Part shown: positions 57,337-64,000 of the stretch, piece after piece
Layout: the number at the start of each line of letters is the position of its first letter
How positions within the stretch are numbered: position 1 is the stretch's first letter
Origin: Polytrichum commune
Taxonomy: Eukaryota > Streptophyta > Polytrichopsida > Polytrichales > Polytrichaceae
Direction of reading: 5' to 3'
DNA length: 64,000 bases
Assembly (NCBI GenBank): GCA_950295325.1
Contig: OX485803.1
Coordinates: 27,094,001-27,158,000 of the forward strand
The notes under the pieces: generated by a model
The model's input: only the letters and a program-made list of their open reading frames with translations
The model's database searches: none
What the model was told of the DNA's origin: nothing
Program-made: the position numbers and the translations under genes

Positions 57337-59429
57337 AAACCCATGATGCGGAAAGGGTGCACATTGGGTCTTTGACAGCTTTACTTTTTTCTTCTTCTGG
57401 CAATGATAGCCTGTAGTAACTTCAGCTGCTTGTTACTGGAGTCACAGTTTCTGTTAAGTAAACAGAATAATAAATAATAAATACAGTAAAATAAAAACAA
57501 AAACAAAAAATAATAATGATGAGCTCGAACTAGTTGAGGGTTCTGGTGTACTGCCTGATTACATAATCTCTCTCTATCATGAGAGTCACTTACATTCCCT
57601 CCAAGGACGGGCATGGATTTATTGAGGCTACTACGCTTTCACTCGTAGTCTCACGGTGCCACTGCACCAACTAATACCCCAAAACACCCCAAAAACATAT
57701 TCACCCAGAATCCAGTCTCAGTAATAACATGTGAATAACTACAGTACAGCGGCCCCAAGTACTAAGTACCGTACTTAGTTATGACTGGGTTTGACTTCGA
57801 AGCGGCAAAAAAACATTGCTACTTCAAGTCTCACCGTGTACGACGGTGAACGATTTGTGGCAGTGGAAATGACATATAATTGAAACCCATTTTAAAGTCC
57901 CAAAAGCCTAAAGACCGTGTGGGACTACTACAAGTACATCAAGATGGTGTGAAAAAAATGGCTAATTCCCTAGAGTAGCGGAGTGTAGTGACCTCTACTA
58001 TCGCTTTGATGGTCCAGTTGGAAAAATTGAGAGACTCGAGACAATGTAGTACGGCATTTTGATACAAAGAGATATGACTTATTTCTAATGGAGTTGCAGT
58101 GTGGGACCCATGTAAGTTGGAGTTAAAAACGTTGGGAACCTTTTTTGCCACTCAATTTGTTTTTTTGAAAGGTTGTATTGACGTCGAAATCAACGTGAGT
58201 GATCCAAAATTAGTGTAATGGGATTGAGTTGGGATGAGTTAGTCTGAAATTTGCATGGAGTAGGTTTATATCGGATCCCATTACCTAAATGTAATAAATT
58301 CTTAGCCAATTTGTACCAAGTTATACTAGGTTTGAAATACTTTGCAATATTTTCTTTATGTGGATTGACTTAACCCCTAATGTCTTATGTGACCATAATT
58401 TGGTCGTAAGCAAATCGCCTTTGACCACTTTGACATTAATGCGGATGGTTTCTTGATTGTTTCAACTAAATCTCTTGTTCATGTTCAAGTCTCCTATGTT
58501 TTGCCGCTTGGATATTTTTTATTCAACAAAGTTAGTTATTTTTTGATTAATTTCAAACATGGAGGTATGCTCTCAAGTGGTTTACAATGGAATTGGTTCA
58601 CAAACCAAAACTTCACATTTGTCACATTTGCAGTTTAGGGGCAACATATCCTCAACATGTTTTTTTGTTGATCCATGTGTGTAGATGCTTCCCAATTGAT
58701 TTGAATACTTGCATGACACTCAAATGCAGCAAATCCTAAACATCAAGTGGTGGACTCCTTAGTTGGACATGTGTTGGTGGGTGTAAATCGATGTGAAAGG
58801 TGCGCAATTGTGGCACCACTCCCTCAACAATTGCAAAGCTTCCCAAAACATCACAAAATAATGGTTTTGAGATTTGAGAGCTAATTTGAGTAGGTGTATT
58901 GCCCCTCTTTGTACGAGGGTAGCATTTTGTCATTTGCAGATGATTTGAGTGGAGGTTCGATCAAACAACCAATCCTAATTTAATTTCCAAATCGTTGCCC
59001 CTCATGACCATTATTGACATTCCTAATATAATCTCCTACAAAATAGAACTTCTACATTTCAAATTTCAATTGTGAGTAATCATTTCTAAACTTGCAAACA
59101 TGTACACGATTAGATTTATTTTTATAAAAAATCTTCAGATACGGTCACTGAAATTGAGGTCACATTTTCTAGACAAATTTGAAGGAAACTGGGCGTGGAA
59201 AGTTAGGGGTTAAGCTTAAAGGAGACATGTCTCTCGTGAACTTTGAATTACATTCATCTTCCACTCAAGACCTCCTCTCAGTTTCAGCAATAGGGATTCT
59301 TTGCATAAGAACGTACCTTGCATTTATCCAATGCATATGCAATGTAATAGTGTGTATGTCATATGTTACTATTCATAAATAATTAGATCAAAAATAACAT
59401 TGGTGTTTGTGTTTACAACGACATGAATG
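57337..59429. other. Unassigned stretch
   Basis: No gene seen. A near-perfect palindrome, ACTAAGTACCGTACTTAGT, lies at 57761-57779. A-rich CAAAAA repeats lie near 57490-57510. Confidence 0.5.
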
Positions 59430-60574
59430 GGTGCCCGTTCTAAGGTTTGGGGGGGGGGGGGTTCTATCGGGTGGGTCTATGGGGCCTTGTTTATTATCTA
59501 GTTTATGTTTGTTTAATGGCTATTTGATGTTGTTTCATGAGTTACTTTATCTCATTTGAGGGCATTTTGAGGTTTTTTAGTTCTTGTATTGAGCGTTCGT
59601 GAATGGCTCCTCTTATTGTAGCAATGATTGTCGTAAGAGAGTTGATTTGCCAATGTGTAGTTCTAAGAGTTTGTATTAGTCGGTGGTATTTATCTTGTTG
59701 TTTGGGTTGCATTATTTAGGAATATGTCATTGCAATAGGTGAATTTGATAAATTGTGTTGTGGTTAGTGGGGAGGCCATGAGTGAGGGTTGGCTATCATT
59801 GGGGGCATCGAGTACGCATAGGATGTCTGGTCGCAATCAGGCTAGATGTGTGCACGGGGCAATGGTGCATGTGCATCGGAGTAGCCATTCAAGGACCGTA
59901 TTGGCTTGCGGTTCATAGTGATGATTTCTTGCACTAATAAGGGTGTAGTATTTGGTATGTTTATGGGATTGGAGTGTGTGTGCAATTTGGTGGACTGCTT
60001 TGTTCAATCACATTATGCAGACACCTCTGGTGTGCGGATCTGAGCATGTAGATAGCAGGTGTGGCCATGTGTCAACCATGTTATTTGGGCATAGTGTGCA
60101 ATTTGGTTTTGAATGTGTGGTAGGCCAAAATATGTTTTTTTCTTTTTGGTTGCTCATGTACAAAGAATATCAAAACTTGAGTAGTTGTGCAACTGGTGCA
60201 TCATAAATATCATGGGTTTTCCATTAGTGGTTTGCAAGTTAGGGTTAACGTGGTCATTTGAGACCCATTTGTCAACGTAGGCACCTTTGTTGACTGCTAG
60301 TGCAAGTTTAGTTTTGTGATGAATTGTATTGATGGAAGCATGTAGGTTGCATATTTTTTCCGTAGCGTTCTCCTGTTGGTACTCCATTTAGCCAATGAGG
60401 TGTGTTGTGTGCAATGTGGATGCGTGGTGTGGGAGTAGGTTAAGCTAGGGTGGTTATGTCATAGGCTACTTGGTCGGCCATTTCATTTCCTATTATGCTA
60501 GTGTGTGCTTGGATTTTTTGGATCATTATTTTGTGGGAGGACCATTGAGTTTGATTGACTATGGCTGACATTAA

Positions 60575-61569
60575 GGGCCGGTTTACACTACGGTGGAGAA
60601 GGCCTCCGGTCGGTCAAGAATGCTTAGCCAAGACATGGTTATATGAGGCAAATGGTGGATGTGCCGGAGAAGAATTAAAGGCAATAAAATATTTCGTAAG
60701 GAGTCTTGACCGGTTGAAGTCTAAACACCTAGAGGAGAAGTTTAGCGGAGAAGTCCACCGGAGAAGTCCACCGGTGAAGAGAAGTTCACCTAATGGTGAA
60801 GATTTTTTGTGATAAAAAACCATTATTCTCTACATTCACATTGTATCAAAAGATTTTAACAAGAATTGTATTCATAAGAATTGTGTAATATAATGTTCAA
60901 TTTTATTCAAAAGATAATGAAAATTGCCAAATTGCCAATTGTCAAGTTTGGCCCATGTAGGAAATAAATGTCTCCTTGGGTGTTTAAGAATGAAGAGGGG
61001 AAAACCCATACACATTGGACAAAGCACTACTCTTTGGTATTATTTAAGACATGCTCTCCTCTTAATCATCCTCATCAATTTCTTTCTTCTTATCTTTGAT
61101 CTTCAATCATGGATAATCGAAGAAGAGATATTTTGTGCTCTCTTATGATCTTTATGGTTTTGAAGTAACCAGCCATTGCAAAAAAAAATTGCACAAAAAA
61201 AAATTGCTAAGGAGCTACTACAACAAAGAGAGAGAGAAGCTTGCCAACACCTTAGGTTTTGAAAAAAACCAGATCTGAAATCTACGCTCCAGATCTGTTT
61301 TTGAAAATTAAATTTTTATTGAGTTGGGCTTCTCCAGAGGAGGAGTTTCTTGTCCGGCCTCTTGAGGCCGGAGAAGCCCAACTCCAAAAAGTGCCGCCAT
61401 GTAGGCGGCCATGTCATTTTATCATCCATGAGAAAAGTTCACCACCATTGTTTTCTTCACCTAGTGTAAACACCCACCGGTCAAGAGTTGCATTTTCGAC
61501 CAATCACAATTGAGAAACACCCTTTTTTTCATGACCGGTGGACTTCTCCACCATAGTGTAAACCGGCCC
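60575..61569. mobile_element. Long MITE, GGGCC family (copy C), 995 bp
   Basis: Both ends read GGGCCGGTTTACACTA inward, and the arms match for about 30 bp with two changes. TAA flanks both sides (60572-60574 and 61570-61572). The subterminal regions match copies A and B. About 600 bp of extra interior is present. An internal palindrome, GTTGGGCTTCTCC ... GGAGAAGCCCAAC, surrounds 61324-61382. No transposase frame is visible, so it is a long non-autonomous form. It interrupts the RNase H region of the LINE. Confidence 0.9.
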
Positions 61570-61775
61570 TAAGTATTTATCAAGTTGGTGGCGTTGATAT
61601 GGTGGGTGGCGTTTATGATTGTTTATTGAGTATATGTTGTTAAGACAATATGTGACCACCATCCCACCAAATACAATAGAATACAACCCAACCTTGTTAT
61701 GTCCAAAGCAATGATATATGAGTGGAAGAGTGGGATTTCTGCAACCCATTTGTTGGTGTTGTGTGTGTGTGTGTT

Positions 61776-61791
61776 GGGGGGGGGGGGGGGG
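61776..61791. repeat. Poly(G) run after GT repeat
   Basis: Sixteen G preceded by a GT dinucleotide stretch. Similar G runs at 59450-59461 and 62495-62507. Confidence 0.9.
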
Positions 61792-62491
61792 TGAGCCATT
61801 GGCAAAAATATTGTTTTTAGATAGTTTGTGCTCCTCATTTTTTTTTTGGTTATGATTATGGTGTCTATGGTGTTTATGGTGGCATGTATTGGTTTGCCTA
61901 TGGCGAAGTCCTTGGTGACAAGGGTGGTCGGCCTCGGGGTTTGTGTGAGTGGGAACTGTTGGTTTTTGGTGTTTGCATGTATTTCATATTCCCTTTCAAT
62001 TAGGAACATAGTTATGGTAGTGGGGGATCTTGAGCATGTTTGGTATCATAGTTGTGGGAGGTAGTAAGATCTACCATATTTGATAGTTATATGTTTTGCT
62101 AGGCCTTGATAAACATGACCAAGTTGACATTGGTCGTTGAGTGCGTGGAGTAATTGCTTTCCAAAGCAATTTATGTAGTCAAGTAATAGGGAGGTAAAAC
62201 TGATGCCAAAATCTTCATGGGAGAGGTGGGTTAAGATGTTGGTTGTGTTTTTAGGTATTTTGCAAAAATATTTGGTTAGCTTGCTTAGGACTTTGTCTAG
62301 TTTATGGATTTCTAGTATAAAGAAGGGGACTGTATCGTAGGCATATGCTATACCGGGCTTTATTACAATGTTAAAGTTTTTTGTTATATGGTGGCATGGG
62401 ATGTTATTAATTGTTTACTTTGTTTTTGGGTTTTTCCCATAGTGATGTTTTGTTGGGTTTTCCACTTAAGTGATGGGAAGAGTTGTATGCC

Positions 62492-62827
62492 CTCGGGGGG
62501 GGGGGGGTAGTCATTGGTTGGAGTAGCAATATACGTGCGAACAAATGATAGGGTATTTTAAAAACATGGGAGCAAAATTTTATAATTGGGCTTAAGAGTA
62601 ATATAGGGTATCAAAAATGGCACTGGACATCTTTAAAGTACTATAGGGTATGGAATAATAGGTAATTTGAAATTATAAGTAATGCAAGCCATTTTTCTAT
62701 TAACCCAAAGTAGAAATTTACATAATGATAGCATGTGAAAAAAAAAATTGAAAGTAATACCCCCCTATAAAATAGTGGTTGTTCGCACTTATATCCTTAA
62801 CTTTTTAACACATTGCCCCCCCCTGAG
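62492..62827. mobile_element. 336-bp insert with 8-bp target duplication inside the LINE
   Basis: TGTATGCC stands at 62484-62491 and again at 62828-62835. Removing one copy and the insert restores the LINE reading from the YLGI region onward. The insert starts with a G run and ends with a C run. Subterminal GCAATATACGTGCGAACA and its inverse (TTGTTCGCACTTATATCC) face each other. The 8-bp duplication and short TIRs suggest a hAT- or Mutator-type MITE. Confidence 0.65.
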
Positions 62828-64000
62828 TGTATGCCAAGGTATGTGTAGGGTTTGTTTTGTGTTAGTTTGGGAAACGGTTTGTTCTTGAATTTAATATTTT
62901 GCATTTGGATGAATGCTTTGAATATGTTGGGTTTTAATTTGGATTTATTGGGGCAACATGTGATGGAATATTTGGTTAGGTTGAGATTTAGGTAGGCCCA
63001 TTTTGATTTTTTTATAATTTGTTGATTTGTGGTTGAAAATGTGCAAAGTTGTCAGTGATGATGGCAAGATTGTTTGTGTATGCCATAGTATTACATGTGG
63101 GAGGTGTTCAAGTGATATCCGATATCATATTTCTCAAGCCATTGTAGTAGTAGTATAGGAAGATGGTGAATAGAGGAAGGGGTTGAGCGTGTCCCCTTGA
63201 ATTGTGTCTCTCTTGATCTAGATGGGTGGGTTGCTCCAAAGTGCCATGGAAGGAGGTGGTGGAGTTGGTGTAGATGTCACCGATAAGTTTTACCATGTCT
63301 TTTGGGTATCCGAGATCAATCATTAAGGCTGGGAATCTTGCGTGGTCAATGGATCCGAATGCATTTTTGAAGTCAATGTATGTGAGGTATATATTGTTGT
63401 TAATGAATTTAATGTCTTCAAGTGTAGCTATAATCATTTGTATTTTCCTTGTAGTGTTCCGTTAAGGTCTAAAACCTTCATTGCTAAAGTTTAGTATCTT
63501 ATGTTTTTCACCAAAACTTGTGAGGAATGCAGTTAGTGCGTTTGTGTATAATTTATAAATGGTATTGGCCAAGGCTATGGGCATGTAATTGGTGAGGAGT
63601 AGGGGGTCCTTTTTGTGTGTAGTAGTATGGCTTTACTATTTTTCTAGTATGGTGGGATTTTCTTTTAGAGGTAGCAGTGAAATAATAAAAAAAATAAAAA
63701 TGTAATGGGTTGAGGATAGTGCTTTGAGGATAACAAAACAAAAAAGCATTGCTTTCCAAACATTGTGATATATTCTAAGATTTTGTTTCCAAAGTTCTTA
63801 TTGTTCATGAGGGAGGAAATTGTCTTGTTGTTGTGCATAGTAAGATAGGTTGGGGAAATGTTTTATTGAGGCATGTTGCTTCTATTGGAACTCAATAGGT
63901 CTAGAGATTAGATTGCACAAGCATATTACACATGCACAAAGGCATGTGAACAATGCTCAAAGTGAGGTAGTCTCCTACCCCCCTTGTCTTGCCCTTTTAT

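Larger units (their letters stand above)
59430..64000 (-). pseudogene. LINE with RT and RNase H remnants, interrupted, partial
   Basis: Minus-strand protein pieces, in order from the right: a PPTPHQLHAHSLGQYHL piece (the NYRPI region), then the RT core IYLTYIDFKNAFGSIDHARF (63381-63322), LGYPKDMVKLIGDIYTNS, and DTIQGDTLNPF (near 63190, in another frame). The catalytic box reads MAYTNNLAIITD instead of YADD (63080-63069), followed by NLTKYSITCCPNKSKLKPNI and the YLGI region. After a gap comes an RNase H end, KIQAHTSIIGNEMADQVA (near 60500). Next is a Cys/His piece, PNCTLCPNNMVDTWPHLLST (about 60110-60051). Frameshifts, stops and two inserts make it dead. The 5' part lies beyond the right edge. 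The left limit is approximate. Confidence 0.72.

Noticed and set aside
57761-57779. Palindrome ACTAAGTACCGTACTTAGT as a regulatory site
   Set aside because: A single occurrence, far from any gene. A 9-bp arm palindrome can occur by chance in 64 kb of AT-rich DNA.

Overview
This is nuclear DNA of a land plant. The clearest evidence is a complete, intron-containing gene for a CDPK-related protein kinase (CRK, a plant-specific family) on the minus strand at 35600-41181. It has 11 exons, ten GT-AG introns and a predicted product of 609 residues. Everything around it is AT-rich DNA dense in mobile-element remnants and simple repeats. The species cannot be fixed from the sequence. The long repeat-filled flanks and the diversity of elements suggest a medium to large genome, and I saw no organelle or bacterial genes.

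Layout. 1-25300: no intact gene. This half holds many short terminal-inverted-repeat (TIR) elements. One superfamily begins GGGCC, usually followed by a TTTACAC or TTCACAC motif, and is flanked by a 3-bp TTA/TAA target duplication, which fits PIF/Harbinger (Tourist-like) MITEs. A second family, called family R here, is about 350-450 bp and has TAAGGTAGAC-type ends. There is also a tRNA-derived SINE at 7123-7500 with a perfect 13-bp target duplication, a hAT-like transposase relic near 19800-20230, and a C/A-rich coding-like relic at 20790-22430. 25300-29457: a decayed L1-type LINE on the plus strand, interrupted by a fold-back element built of 42-bp repeats. 29458-30540: a possible LTR fragment. 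30540-35600: low-copy-looking sequence with no gene I can support. 35600-42000: the CRK gene and its pyrimidine-rich leader. 42000-59400: more family R copies, MITEs and unassigned DNA. 59430-64000: a second LINE, of a different type, on the minus strand. It has reverse transcriptase and RNase H remnants, its catalytic YADD is changed to YTNN, and it has been cut by a MITE and by a 336-bp insert. It runs off the right edge.

The only gene that looks functional is CRK. Its product should be a membrane-anchored (Gly2 myristoylation, Cys4 palmitoylation) Ser/Thr kinase with a degenerate calmodulin-like tail. The elements are mostly nested: SINE in R, MITE in R, MITE in LINE, fold-back in LINE. 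This gives a readable relative order of insertions. I found no CRISPR array, rRNA or tRNA gene, operon, or obviously new multi-gene system. The most unusual item is the 42-bp-repeat fold-back element at 28101-28514.
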